A DNA stretch of 41,796 nucleotides from Candidatus Erginobacter occultus. Its GTDB lineage: Bacteria > Auribacterota > Erginobacteria > Erginobacterales > Erginobacteraceae. The translations under genes were made by a program, and so were the position numbers. The stretch covers positions 1 through 41,796 of the forward strand of contig JAVCCZ010000009.1 in assembly GCA_030765265.1 (NCBI GenBank). The letters run 5' to 3'. Shown one piece after another: positions 18,073 through 26,311 of the stretch; the first letter of the stretch is position 1, and each line of letters begins with the position of its first letter. The notes beneath the pieces are model-generated. The model ran no database searches, was not told the origin of the DNA, and saw only the letters and a program-made list of their open reading frames with translations.

Positions 18073-18879
18073 ATGATCATCGCGATAGTCAACCAGAAGG
18101 GTGGCTGCGGTAAAACCACCACCGCTGTCAACCTGAGCGCCTGCCTGGCCTCCCGGCAGGTTTCGACGCTGCTGATCGACCTCGACCCCCAGTCCAACGC
18201 CACCCTGGGATTGGGGATCGAGGCCGACCCGGAACGGACAATTCACCGGGTTTTAGTCGACGACGGGTTCGCGGCCGAGGGGGCCGTCTATCCGACCGGG
18301 GTCTTCAACCTGGATATTATTCCGGCCACCATCCTTCTCTCCGGGGCCGATCTCGACTTGGCCAGCTCGGTGGGAAGGGAGAGTATCCTGAAGAACAAGC
18401 TCGCCCCCCTGGCCGAGCGTTATGACATTATAATCATCGACTGCGCCCCCTCCCTGAGCCTCCTCACCGTCAACGCCCTGGCGGCGTCGGACGAGGTCCT
18501 GGTCCCGGTCCAGGCGCATTACTACGCTCTCGAGGGGTTGAAGCTGCTTTTCCAGACCATCAACATCGTCAAGAGCCGGCTCAACTACCGCCTGGCGGTT
18601 TTAGGGATTCTCCCGACTTTCTTCGACGGCCGGACGGCCATCTGCCGGGACGTTATTGTCGGGGTGAGGGATTACTTCGGTTCCCGGGTTTTCCGGACCT
18701 TGATCCGGGTCAACTCCAAGCTGGCGGAAGCCCCCAGCGCCAATGAGCCGATTCATATCTACGCCCCCGGTTCCCGGGGGGCGGAGGATTACGGGAGCCT
18801 GGCCGAGGAGATCCTGGGGAAACTGGGAATTAATCATCGCGGTACCAGGGAAATAGCGGAGAGAATGGAAACGTATTGA
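18073..18879 (+). CDS. ParA/MinD-family positioning ATPase within the pilus operon
   Basis: 268 residues. The deviant Walker A is KGGCGKTTTAVNLSACLA, followed by LLIDLDPQSNATLGLG (Walker A') and YDIIIIDCAPSLSLLTVNAL (Walker B), and a ParA-like PVQAHYYALEGLKLLFQTI. It is closest to Soj/ParA. No parB gene or parS-like motif is nearby, and the gene lies between pilT and pilM, so chromosome partitioning is unlikely to be its main job. ParA-type ATPases position flagella, chemoreceptors and, in some bacteria, pilus machinery; a role in placing the pilus at a pole or mid-cell is inferred from location only. There is no MinD-type amphipathic C-terminal helix; the protein ends GTREIAERMETY. Confidence 0.88.
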   Translation: MIIAIVNQKGGCGKTTTAVNLSACLASRQVSTLLIDLDPQSNATLGLGIEADPERTIHRVLVDDGFAAEGAVYPTGVFNLDIIPATILLSGADLDLASSVGRESILKNKLAPLAERYDIIIIDCAPSLSLLTVNALAASDEVLVPVQAHYYALEGLKLLFQTINIVKSRLNYRLAVLGILPTFFDGRTAICRDVIVGVRDYFGSRVFRTLIRVNSKLAEAPSANEPIHIYAPGSRGAEDYGSLAEEILGKLGINHRGTREIAERMETY

Positions 18880-19003
18880 TCCGGTCGCCAGACCCCCGGC
18901 GCCCCGCGGGCCGGGAGTCTGAAGCCGGGGATCTTTCACTCAAGAGATCGACTCCTGCCTCACCAGGAAAAATGTCGGGGCGGATAGATAAGTTTAACGG
19001 CAA

Positions 19004-20869
19004 ATGGAAGACAAGAAAAAATCCGGACTCCAGAAGGATATCTCCTCCATCTTTGCCGGACTGGAGGAGATTGAAAACGGCCGGCAGGGTCCTTCGCCAT
19101 CTTCTCTACCGCCCCGGGCTTCCCAGCCCGTCGGCGAGGATTCCCCCGGGGTCGCTAAAGACCGTCCGGTGGGCTCTATTCCTTCTCCGCAGAAATCAAC
19201 GCCGGTCTCGCCTCTGATTTCCGCCGGGGCTTTCCCCAGGAGGAGGAATTCCTTTATCGGTCTGGATATCGGTGCTTCCTCGATCAAGCTGGTTCAGTTC
19301 TACCCGGTTTCGGGAGGATGGGAACTGGGCGGCTACGCCCTCCAGGAACTGGGCGCCGGCGGGGGGAACTATGGGATCTTTGAGGATGAAAATTTTGTTC
19401 GGAGATTAAAGAACTTTTTCTCGGAAACCGGAGCGCCCCGGGACGGGGTGATCTGCGCTCTCCGGGGAGGAGAAGTCCTGACCACCCTGATCCAGCTGGC
19501 CCGGATGCCGAAAAACGAGTTGGAGAGCGCCTGCCGGCTGGAAGCCGGGAGATGGGCCTCCTTCAGCGTGGAAAAGTCCTTTCTCCAGCAGGTTGCCGTA
19601 GACAGGGAGTCCGCCCGGCCTGGAGCAAAGATAAACCATCTGGTTGCCGTCGCCGGCCGGGAGACCGTCGGCCGGGTTCTTGGTGTATTACGGGAGGTCG
19701 GACTCCAGGTTGCCGCTCTCTTCCCCCTGCCTTTTGCCTGGAAGGAGTACTTCTCCTCCATTTTGGGGTTTGAAGAATCGGCTTGCTCCGCCGTGGTCGA
19801 TATCGGGTCCGAGCGGACCCTGATCTCGATTTACAAGGGTCCCCGGCTTCACTTTACCCGGGAATTTGAGAGTGGAGGGAGACAGGTCACGGATGCCATC
19901 GTTCAGGCCGGCAAGACCTTCGGGGTCGCCGGCGGTCTTTCCGGGGAGGAAGCCGAGGGGATCAAGCGGTCCGTGGATCTATTCTCGCCCGACGGGACGC
20001 GTCCGGTGAAAGGCAACTTGACGGCTTCCCAGGTCGCGGGGATGGCGCGGCCGGTTCTGGAGAAGATTGTCCAGGAAAGCAAGCGATCGTTCGATTATTA
20101 CCGGCAACTGTACCGGCAGGAAGAGGTGAACAAGGTCTTGCTCTGCGGCGGGGGAGCACTGATGCCCGGTATCCTGGAATTTTTCCGGAAGCGCGTCCGC
20201 CCGTCGGTTGACTATCTCGGTTTCCCGGAGGGGGTAAAGCTCCATAGTTCTCTCGTCTCCGATCAGGAACTTAAAGCCGTCTTCCCCCGCCTGGCCCGGG
20301 CGGCCGCGTTGTCTTTGAGCCGGAAATGGGAGGTTAACTTTATCCCGCCGCTGGATAAGATCCTCCAGAATATTCTCCGTCGCAAGGTATTGATTATTGT
20401 CCCGATTCTGGCGTTGTTCCTGGTCAGTTTCGTCTTTTACCGCTCGAAAGCCGCCCTGGTCCCGATCCAGCAGCGCCTGGTCGAGCAGAAACGGGAAGAG
20501 TTGGCCGGGCTGGAGAAAGAACTTGCCCCCTACCAGGTTCTGACCGGCCTCCAGCGCCGGCTGAAAGCCCAGCGCCAGTTCGGTGTTTCAGCTTCCGCGC
20601 GCCAGCCGAATTGGAAGGGGATTATGAAGGAGTTCAGCCGGATTACCCCGCCCAACGTGCTGATCACCGGGATTATGACGTTGAAGGGAGAGGGACCGCA
20701 ACGTATTCTCTGCAGCGGCCGGGTGATTGATTCCAACGCCGCCCTTCCGGCGGGCGTAACCCAGTTTATTGTCCAGGTGGAGAACTCGCCTTTCTTCCGG
20801 GAGGTGGAGAAGATATCCGAGGATATCGACCGGGGAACGTTTAGTTTTAGCTGCACTTTAAATTACTGA
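19004..20869 (+). CDS. PilM-PilN fusion protein
   Basis: 621 residues. Residues 1-80 are a Pro/Ser-rich, probably disordered extension. Residues ~82-445 are PilM, an actin-like ATPase fold: FIGLDIGASSIKLVQF (phosphate 1), AVVDIGSERTLISIY (phosphate 2), and VLLCGGGALMPGILEFF (adenosine motif). Then a single membrane segment (VLIIVPILALFLVSFVFYR, about 460-480), a coiled coil (QRLVEQKREELAGLEKEL), and a PilN-like ferredoxin-fold domain (WKGIMKEFSRITPPNVLITG) to the end. PilM normally binds the short cytoplasmic N-terminus of PilN; here they are one chain. No separate pilN lies between this gene and pilO, which supports fusion rather than a misread stop. It links the cytoplasmic ring to the periplasmic PilO/PilP platform. 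It begins 124 nt after the ParA gene without a good ribosome binding site. Confidence 0.9.
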   Translation: MEDKKKSGLQKDISSIFAGLEEIENGRQGPSPSSLPPRASQPVGEDSPGVAKDRPVGSIPSPQKSTPVSPLISAGAFPRRRNSFIGLDIGASSIKLVQFYPVSGGWELGGYALQELGAGGGNYGIFEDENFVRRLKNFFSETGAPRDGVICALRGGEVLTTLIQLARMPKNELESACRLEAGRWASFSVEKSFLQQVAVDRESARPGAKINHLVAVAGRETVGRVLGVLREVGLQVAALFPLPFAWKEYFSSILGFEESACSAVVDIGSERTLISIYKGPRLHFTREFESGGRQVTDAIVQAGKTFGVAGGLSGEEAEGIKRSVDLFSPDGTRPVKGNLTASQVAGMARPVLEKIVQESKRSFDYYRQLYRQEEVNKVLLCGGGALMPGILEFFRKRVRPSVDYLGFPEGVKLHSSLVSDQELKAVFPRLARAAALSLSRKWEVNFIPPLDKILQNILRRKVLIIVPILALFLVSFVFYRSKAALVPIQQRLVEQKREELAGLEKELAPYQVLTGLQRRLKAQRQFGVSASARQPNWKGIMKEFSRITPPNVLITGIMTLKGEGPQRILCSGRVIDSNAALPAGVTQFIVQVENSPFFREVEKISEDIDRGTFSFSCTLNY

Positions 20870-20910
20870 TCCGGCGCCCGTGGTGTCGGCCCAGTAAATC
20901 AGCACTTAAA

Positions 20911-20967
20911 ACTTTAGTCACTTTAGTCACTTTAGGCACTTTAAACTTTAGTCACTTTAGTCACTTC
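20911..20967 (+). repeat. 9-bp tandem repeat (ACTTTAGTC) before pilO
   Basis: ACTTTAGTC units and variants (one ACTTTAGGC, one AACTTTAGTC junction) run almost to the pilO start codon, leaving no Shine-Dalgarno. Copy-number change by slippage could change the spacing between pilMN and pilO. Confidence 0.8.
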
Positions 20968-20969
20968 TT

Positions 20970-21527
20970 ATGAACCATACCCAGAAAGCGGTTGGGATTG
21001 TCATCGGGGTTATTTTGCTGCTGGTTATGTTCCGGCTCTTCTTCTATAGCCCGATCTCCAGCCGGCTGGAACTACTCCAGAAAGAGTCGGGAAACCTGGA
21101 TCGTGAGATCGCCGCGGCTCGGAGCCGGCTGACCGGTCTCTCCGGGATTGAAGATAGGATTGCCGAGGCCCGGCGGACCCTGGAGCAGCTGGAGCTGCAA
21201 TATCCGCGCTCGATCGAAGTCGTTTACCAGACCATCACCACCGCGGCTCGGGAGACGGGGTTGAAAATTTCCCGGAGGGAAACCCTGGAGAACCTCGCCG
21301 ACGAAGGGTCCGCTTTGCGGAGCTACGAGATCAACATTATCGCTTATTGCCCCTATCGGGTTCTGGGAGAATTCCTGGATAAAATCATTTCATCACCGAT
21401 GCTCATATCCGTCAGTTCCCTGACGATCTCCGCCGAGACCCCGGTTGGCGTCCGGTCCGCCGGCAACGCCGACCTCCGGGTGGATATGCAGCTGACCACC
21501 TATCTCAGCAAGGGCAATGGAGCCTGA
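20970..21527 (+). CDS. pilO: T4P platform protein PilO
   Basis: 185 residues with the PilO layout: a short cytoplasmic tail, one membrane segment (GIVIGVILLLVMFRLFFYSPI, residues 9-29), a coiled coil (LELLQKESGNLDREIAAARSRL ... AEARRTLEQLELQYP) and a ferredoxin-fold periplasmic domain (TAARETGLKISRRETLE; YRVLGEFLDKIISSPMLISVSSLTI). PilO pairs with PilN, here the fused C-terminal part of PilMN. The start codon directly follows the 9-bp tandem repeat, with no ribosome binding site. The stop region overlaps a 37-codon ORF that leads into pilP. Confidence 0.85.
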   Translation: MNHTQKAVGIVIGVILLLVMFRLFFYSPISSRLELLQKESGNLDREIAAARSRLTGLSGIEDRIAEARRTLEQLELQYPRSIEVVYQTITTAARETGLKISRRETLENLADEGSALRSYEINIIAYCPYRVLGEFLDKIISSPMLISVSSLTISAETPVGVRSAGNADLRVDMQLTTYLSKGNGA

Positions 21528-21630
21528 AGCCAACCATTCGCGATTGTTTGTCTGGAGGGAACAGGCTATCCGGGAAATTGTCGATGCGGACTACGGCTAT
21601 TATCTATTATTCCTCCGAGGGAAAAAATAG
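21517..21630 (+). CDS. Possible 37-residue coupled small protein between pilO and pilP
   Basis: An ATG at 21517 overlaps the end of pilO, and the TAG (21628-21630) shares its G with the GTG start of pilP. AAGGG lies 4 nt upstream of the ATG. It encodes MEPEANHSRLFVWREQAIRE followed by IVDADYGYYLLFLRGKK, a charged peptide with an aromatic end and no recognised domain. The double overlap suggests translational coupling: ribosomes leaving this ORF could start pilP. It may be a real small subunit or only a leader that hands ribosomes to pilP. Confidence 0.4.
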   Translation: MEPEANHSRLFVWREQAIREIVDADYGYYLLFLRGKK

Positions 21631-22109
21631 TGGATAAGAAGAAGAAAGAACTGATCCTGATCGGAATCCTGGTCCCGGTGTTAATTATCGTGATCTATAA
21701 CAGCGTGTCCTCTCTATCCGAGGAAAAGCCGGCCGGGACCGCGCCCTCCGCCCCGGCTCCGGTCGAAGCGTTCGCCCCGGCGGGTCCGCCTCCCATCCCC
21801 CGGCCCGGCCGGGACGAAGCGGAGGGGGCCGACGAAAAAATACTCGAGATGCAGGCGGTTGTCGCGGAAGGACCCTGGCAGAGAGATCCCTTCCAGCCGC
21901 CGCCGATCAGAGAAAGCGAGAGGGGTGCCCAGGACTGGAAGGAATTCCAGCTCTCCGGGATAATATCTGGCCGGATGGCGATCATCAACGGTGAGTCGGT
22001 CGCCGTGGGGGAGGAATACCAGGGCTACCGGCTGAAACAGGCGGAGCAGTACCGGATTATTCTGGAAAAAGACGATGAATCGTTTATACTCACCCTCGCT
22101 GAGGAATGA
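21630..22109 (+). CDS. pilP: PilP-like pilus assembly protein
   Basis: 159 residues from a GTG start with GAGGG upstream. One N-terminal membrane segment (LILIGILVPVLIIVIYNSV) replaces the lipoprotein signal of classical PilP. A Pro/Ala linker follows, then the GspC/PilP homology region: GPWQRDPFQPPP, FQLSGIISGRMAIINGESVAVGEEYQGYRLKQAEQYRIIL. PilP connects the PilN/PilO platform to the PilQ secretin. Its stop overlaps the first possible start of pilQ, as expected for stoichiometric partners. The membrane anchor in place of a lipid anchor is more like GspC of T2SS. Confidence 0.8.
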   Translation: MDKKKKELILIGILVPVLIIVIYNSVSSLSEEKPAGTAPSAPAPVEAFAPAGPPPIPRPGRDEAEGADEKILEMQAVVAEGPWQRDPFQPPPIRESERGAQDWKEFQLSGIISGRMAIINGESVAVGEEYQGYRLKQAEQYRIILEKDDESFILTLAEE

Positions 22110-22111
22110 TT

Positions 22112-24502
22112 ATGAAAAAAATTACCGAGCTTATCCGACCCGCCCCCATCCTGATCATCGCCGGTTTCCTGACAACGCTGGCGGCCTTTTCCCCGCCCTC
22201 CGCCGCCGCGATGGATACTCGATTGGTCCTGGCCACGGAGGAGGTAAAAAGAGAGATGAGGGAGAACGGGGAGCTGCCGACCCCGCCGACCGGGTCTGAG
22301 GAACCCGCGGCCGGAATTTCCCCGGAGGATGCGGTCATTTTCCTGGAGGAGGAAATAACTACCCCCGGGGAGACAGTTATTTCCCCCGGGGAAGCTGACT
22401 CGCCGGCATCCCCTTCCGGCCCGGAGCCGGCGGATTTAATCGTGGAAACTACGGTCGTCCCTTCTGCTGAACCGGCCGCGCCGGTCTCTGAATCGACCCC
22501 GCAGACTTTGAAGGAAATCCTGGAAAGAAGGGTAAGCCTGAAGTACGTGGACGCCGATATACGGGTGGTATTGCGGAGCCTGGCCCGGGCCTATGGTTTC
22601 AATATCACCCTGGCCCCGGAGGTTCAGGGGCAGGTTACCCTCGACTTCACCAACGTCCGGATCATCGACGCCCTGGAGACGATCTTGATCGACCAGGGCC
22701 TCGGCTACCGGATCACCGGGGAGATTATCCGGGTGACCACCCAGGAGAAGATCCAGCAGGAGACTGCGGTCGATGCCGCCCGGGAAGCCGCCGCCGCCGA
22801 GAAAGCCAAAGCCGAGGCCGAGAAGCGCACTGCCGAGGAAGCGGCGGAGCCGTTGGTGGTGAGTATATTTAAACTCAAGTTTATCGACGCCAACGATGCC
22901 AAGGAGGCGATCGAGCCGATGCTGACCGCCGACCGGGGCAAGGCGATGGTTTTGCAGACCAAGCAGTATCGGGGTTTTGAATTCGAGGCCACGGAGACCT
23001 TCGGCGCGATTGAACAAGAGAAGGAAGCGGAAGCTTTTGTCCGATCGCGGATTCTGATCATTCAAGATATCCAATCGGTTCTCGTCCAGGTCGAAGAGGT
23101 CATCGCTAAAATCGACCATCGCCCGCCCCAGATTCTGATCGACGCCAAGGTCCTCGAGGTCCCGATCTCCCAGGAATCCCGTCTCGGGATTAACTGGACC
23201 CAGGCCCTCAACGGCTGGAAGGTGGGAGCAAGTGATTTACAAGCGATCTTTTCTAAAGAGTATGTATCCGGGGACGAGAGAACAAGCCTGACCAGCCACG
23301 AATGGGGGAGCAAACAGTCCCAGGGGCAAACTACGTATGATAGGGTTGATAGAACGAACAACCGGCAAGATTCGAGTAGCTCGGAACTACTTTCCGAAAG
23401 ATTCTCTGATCAACTTTCGGAAAATCTCTCTGAACAAGCTTTGGAAGACGGAATACCCTCCCAGTTGGATGAAGCCTCCCGCTATAATATGAGGCAATCC
23501 CAGGGCTACCAGATGAATGAAACACTATCTTCCAATGTTTACAGTGTCTTGGGGGCGGAAGGCTACAGCAAGACGCAATCGGAAGAGATCTTCGATAATT
23601 ATCTCAACCAAGTCGCCAGCAACCTGACCAGTATGGCCACCGCCGGCCAGGCTTACTCCGCCGTCCTCCAAGCCGCCGACTTCAACCTGATGCTTTCGGC
23701 GATGCGGACTGACAGCAACGTGGTTGTCCTCTCCAACCCCCGGATTATCGTCCACGAAAATTACGCGGCCAGGATTTTCGTCGGTATGAGGTATCCTATT
23801 ATTGAATTCAATACTTCGGAGTCAGGATCTGGAAATACAACAGGTGGTTTAACAGTAGGTGAATGGAAAGAAATTGGAATTACTTTAAAAGTTATCCCGC
23901 AGGTCAGGGCGATGCTCTCGGGCGGGGACAGCATCAATATGATTGTCCATCCGGCAGTAAGCAATCAAGTTAGGTCGCTTCCTGTGCGAGATCCATTTAC
24001 TGGCTATGAGACGGAATATCCGATCATCGATATCCGCGAGGCCGATACCAACGTCACCATCAGCGACGGGGACACGATCGTGATCGGGGGGTTAATCTCC
24101 AGCCGGACGATGGATAGCGTCTCCAAGATCCCCCTCCTCGGGGATATCCCGATCCTCGGCTACCTCTTCAAGGAGGAACACAGCACGGTCGAGAAGATCA
24201 ACCTCCTGATCTTCATCACTGCCAGAATCGTCACCGATGAGACCGAGTTCTCGGCTTACGAAAAACTGATGCTGGAGAAGATGCCCCCTGAGGCGCTGGG
24301 GGATGTCCGCTATACCGATGATTCGCGGGTCCGTCCCTATCTCTACCGGGGCCCCGTTGAGCCGGAACCTCCGGCGGCGGAGGAGGAAGCCCCGGAACCG
24401 GAAGAGGAAAATAATGAAACCGATGGGGAAGAGTCAGCCGGCAACGGGGGAAGTTTTTCCGGTCGGGTGATTACCCGGGCGATGGAAAGGAGTCGAAGAT
24501 GA
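22112..24502 (+). CDS. pilQ: Secretin PilQ
   Basis: About 796 residues. I chose ATG at 22112 (GAGGA 6 nt upstream); an ATG at 22106 overlaps the pilP stop and adds two residues. The signal peptide ends near FSPPSAAAMD. After a Pro/Glu-rich linker come an N0/STN domain (LKYVDADIRVVLRSLARAYGF; VRIIDALETILIDQGLGY), an N1-like domain, and the secretin core: PQILIDAKVLEVPI, VVLSNPRIIVHENYAARIFVGMRYPI, DTIVIGGLISS, KIPLLGDIPILGYLF, and LLIFITARIV. Residues ~375-510 are a hydrophilic Ser/Gln/Asn-rich insertion (23230-23640) in the secretin domain, with visibly lower GC than the flanks. The tail is Glu/Pro-rich. It forms the outer-membrane pore for the pilus or secreted cargo. A T4P-type AMIN domain is not obvious. 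Confidence 0.93.
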   Translation: MKKITELIRPAPILIIAGFLTTLAAFSPPSAAAMDTRLVLATEEVKREMRENGELPTPPTGSEEPAAGISPEDAVIFLEEEITTPGETVISPGEADSPASPSGPEPADLIVETTVVPSAEPAAPVSESTPQTLKEILERRVSLKYVDADIRVVLRSLARAYGFNITLAPEVQGQVTLDFTNVRIIDALETILIDQGLGYRITGEIIRVTTQEKIQQETAVDAAREAAAAEKAKAEAEKRTAEEAAEPLVVSIFKLKFIDANDAKEAIEPMLTADRGKAMVLQTKQYRGFEFEATETFGAIEQEKEAEAFVRSRILIIQDIQSVLVQVEEVIAKIDHRPPQILIDAKVLEVPISQESRLGINWTQALNGWKVGASDLQAIFSKEYVSGDERTSLTSHEWGSKQSQGQTTYDRVDRTNNRQDSSSSELLSERFSDQLSENLSEQALEDGIPSQLDEASRYNMRQSQGYQMNETLSSNVYSVLGAEGYSKTQSEEIFDNYLNQVASNLTSMATAGQAYSAVLQAADFNLMLSAMRTDSNVVVLSNPRIIVHENYAARIFVGMRYPIIEFNTSESGSGNTTGGLTVGEWKEIGITLKVIPQVRAMLSGGDSINMIVHPAVSNQVRSLPVRDPFTGYETEYPIIDIREADTNVTISDGDTIVIGGLISSRTMDSVSKIPLLGDIPILGYLFKEEHSTVEKINLLIFITARIVTDETEFSAYEKLMLEKMPPEALGDVRYTDDSRVRPYLYRGPVEPEPPAAEEEAPEPEEENNETDGEESAGNGGSFSGRVITRAMERSRR

Positions 24503-24720
24503 CGGCATTCATACTGATTGGACTTCTCTGCCTGGTGGTCGGGGTGATGCACCTCTTCGCCCCGGAAGTCCTGGTCCGGATCAGCGGTTTTTTGAACCGG
24601 ATCATCTCCACCGATCACAAGACGATGAAGTACCGGGTCGGCGCCGGCCTGGTCTTCATTATCCTGGGGCTGTTCTTCCTCTTTATGGCCTACTATCTGG
24701 TAAACAGCCGGGGATTTTGA
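24499..24720 (+). CDS. Small membrane protein, two transmembrane segments
   Basis: 73 residues starting in an ATGA overlap with the pilQ stop. Two hydrophobic helices (AFILIGLLCLVVGVMHLF at 3-20 and VGAGLVFIILGLFFLFMAYYLV at 47-68) flank a short loop (VRISGFLNRIISTDHKTMKYR). I do not recognise a family. Coupled translation with pilQ suggests membership of the pilus operon, for example as a platform accessory. It is the last gene of the plus-strand block; the next gene converges on it, and the 131 nt between contain only an imperfect GC-rich hairpin near 24750 without a T-tract. Confidence 0.65.
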   Translation: MTAFILIGLLCLVVGVMHLFAPEVLVRISGFLNRIISTDHKTMKYRVGAGLVFIILGLFFLFMAYYLVNSRGF

Positions 24721-24851
24721 TCAGGGCTCTAACCTCCGCTGGATTTCCGGCCAGCGCCATTGCGCCAGCCGGCGGTGTCCTGCTGGGGAGAGATGGAGAA
24801 TCCCCTCCTCGCTTTCTCGGTCGCTTCCGTTCTCGCGGTGAAAGAACCCGA

Positions 24852-26201
24852 TCAGTTGGTAAAGATAACCTCTTTCCAATCTTCCCGGAGGGGAGGATTG
24901 AGCGGGGTTCCGCCCGGTCCGGCTCCCCCGCCGGCGCCGCTGTTTGGTCCCCGGTAGTTGATGGGGTAGCAGATCGAACGGCTGCCGCCGATGGTGACGC
25001 TGTTGGCGATCAGGGCGGCGTAGATCCAGCCGTCGCCTTCAACCACGATGTTGGCGTTGGGGGCGTAGAAACTGCCGGCGGTGCCGTTGGCGCTTCCCCC
25101 GATATCAACGGTGGGTCCGGTGCAGACCACGTCGAGTTGTCCGGGGCTCCCCCCGACGTTGAAGTCCGATTCGCCGTCGAAGATGATGCTGTTTTTCACC
25201 GCCATCGTCACGCTGCCGGTGGAGCTGAACAGCATATCGTTGCTGCCCAGGTGGTGGAAATTAATGCAGTAAAAATCCATATTGCCGGTGTAGTGGTACG
25301 ATTCACTCGCCCCGCTATTGAAGTTATTGAAACGATACTGAGTGCCGGTAAAATAGACCGTCTTCCAGGTTCCGATGAAGTTGTTATTGTCATCAATCCG
25401 GTAATGGTCGAACCAGGCGGTTCCCTCACTGGCCGGCACCAGCTGGCCCTTGTCCATCACCATAATCGTGGGATCATCCCTTGGCGTATAAGGGATCGAG
25501 GAAGTGGCGCCTCCCCGCTCGGCCCCGAAACCGCCATTGGAGATGAAATAATCGTAGTCGGCCTGGGTGGTGACGCCGTCGCTGTTTTTATCCCACTGGG
25601 GATCAACCGCCGGGTAAGAGGCATAGTCCGGGTCATAGGGCCAGGCCGGGGTTCCCCCCTGGTAAGTGCCTTCGAAGGGCCACTCGTTTGGTTTCCAGCC
25701 CTGGAGCTGGGAGGTAATCCGGGGGCCGCCGAACTCTCGCTCATCCCCTTCCTCTCCGGTGGTGCCCACCGGCAGCTTGGTCCCCACCGAGCAGGACCAG
25801 CCTCCGACCAGGTTGCTGAAGTCCCCGCCCAGGATCTGGTCAACTATCGATTGGGGGACATTGACGTGGCCGCTGATTTTGACCGATCCCGAAAGATAGA
25901 TCTTCTCGTTGCTTCCCACGTGCCCGGGACCCATATTGGCGATATTGGCTGGGGGGGTGGAAAATAGTTCGGTGTCATAGGAGTAACAGCCCCCGCTTCC
26001 GGTAAGCTGGAAGAGCGTCTTGCCGAATATTCCGGCCCCGGGAGGAAAGTAACCGGTACCGCTGCTCCCCTCGGTATTGAAATAAACCCGTTCGGAGATC
26101 ACCCTCTGGGATGTGCCTTCGGAAAATCCGGAGTCCGCTAAAAGAAACAGCAAAAGAGGCGTGATAATAACGATCAACAACTTGCGGATTATCGCTTTCA
26201 T
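24852..26201 (-). CDS. Secreted DUF7305-like protein of the minor-pilin locus
   Basis: 449 residues with a signal peptide (MKAIIRKLLIVIITPLLLFL...SGFSEG) and an excellent ribosome binding site (AAGGAGGAG). The last ~150 residues are beta-rich with repeated short strands (SSTGSVTMAVKNSIIFDGES, GSFYAPNANIVVEGDGWIYA, ALIANSVTIGG); this resembles the DUF7305 region found in PilX-like pilus proteins. Residues ~190-210 contain DKNSDGVTTQADYDYF, a dockerin/EF-hand-like calcium loop. It lacks a prepilin signal, so it is exported by Sec rather than built in as a pilin. It has its own promoter (26253-26281) but follows the four minor-pilin genes closely, suggesting a tip-associated or adhesin role. The overlapping plus-strand frame (416 codons) lacks such signals and is rejected. 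Confidence 0.75.
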   Translation of the reverse strand: MKAIIRKLLIVIITPLLLFLLADSGFSEGTSQRVISERVYFNTEGSSGTGYFPPGAGIFGKTLFQLTGSGGCYSYDTELFSTPPANIANMGPGHVGSNEKIYLSGSVKISGHVNVPQSIVDQILGGDFSNLVGGWSCSVGTKLPVGTTGEEGDEREFGGPRITSQLQGWKPNEWPFEGTYQGGTPAWPYDPDYASYPAVDPQWDKNSDGVTTQADYDYFISNGGFGAERGGATSSIPYTPRDDPTIMVMDKGQLVPASEGTAWFDHYRIDDNNNFIGTWKTVYFTGTQYRFNNFNSGASESYHYTGNMDFYCINFHHLGSNDMLFSSTGSVTMAVKNSIIFDGESDFNVGGSPGQLDVVCTGPTVDIGGSANGTAGSFYAPNANIVVEGDGWIYAALIANSVTIGGSRSICYPINYRGPNSGAGGGAGPGGTPLNPPLREDWKEVIFTN

Positions 26202-26252
26202 AATTATCTCCTCCTTGGGTTAGCTAAGCCAATATCCTTGGTAGCTATACTA

Positions 26253-26281
26253 ATTATAATACCAAAACAGCGATATGTCAA
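26253..26281 (-). promoter_or_regulatory. Consensus sigma70 promoter of the DUF7305-like gene
   Basis: On the minus strand TTGACA (26281-26276), a 17-nt spacer, and TATAAT (26258-26253) match the consensus at all 12 positions. The predicted start is near 26246, leaving a ~45-nt leader that contains AAGGAGGAG. Confidence 0.88.
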
Positions 26282-26311
26282 TAAGGAGTTCCGGTCTTTC
26301 CGATCGATCGG

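Noticed and set aside
20911-20967. CRISPR array
   Set aside because: The repeat unit is 9 nt and directly tandem with no spacers, and no cas genes are present.
24717-25967. Plus-strand ORF of 416 codons opposite the DUF7305-like gene
   Set aside because: The minus-strand gene has a perfect promoter, a strong Shine-Dalgarno and a signal peptide; the plus frame has none of these and shows shadow-type composition.
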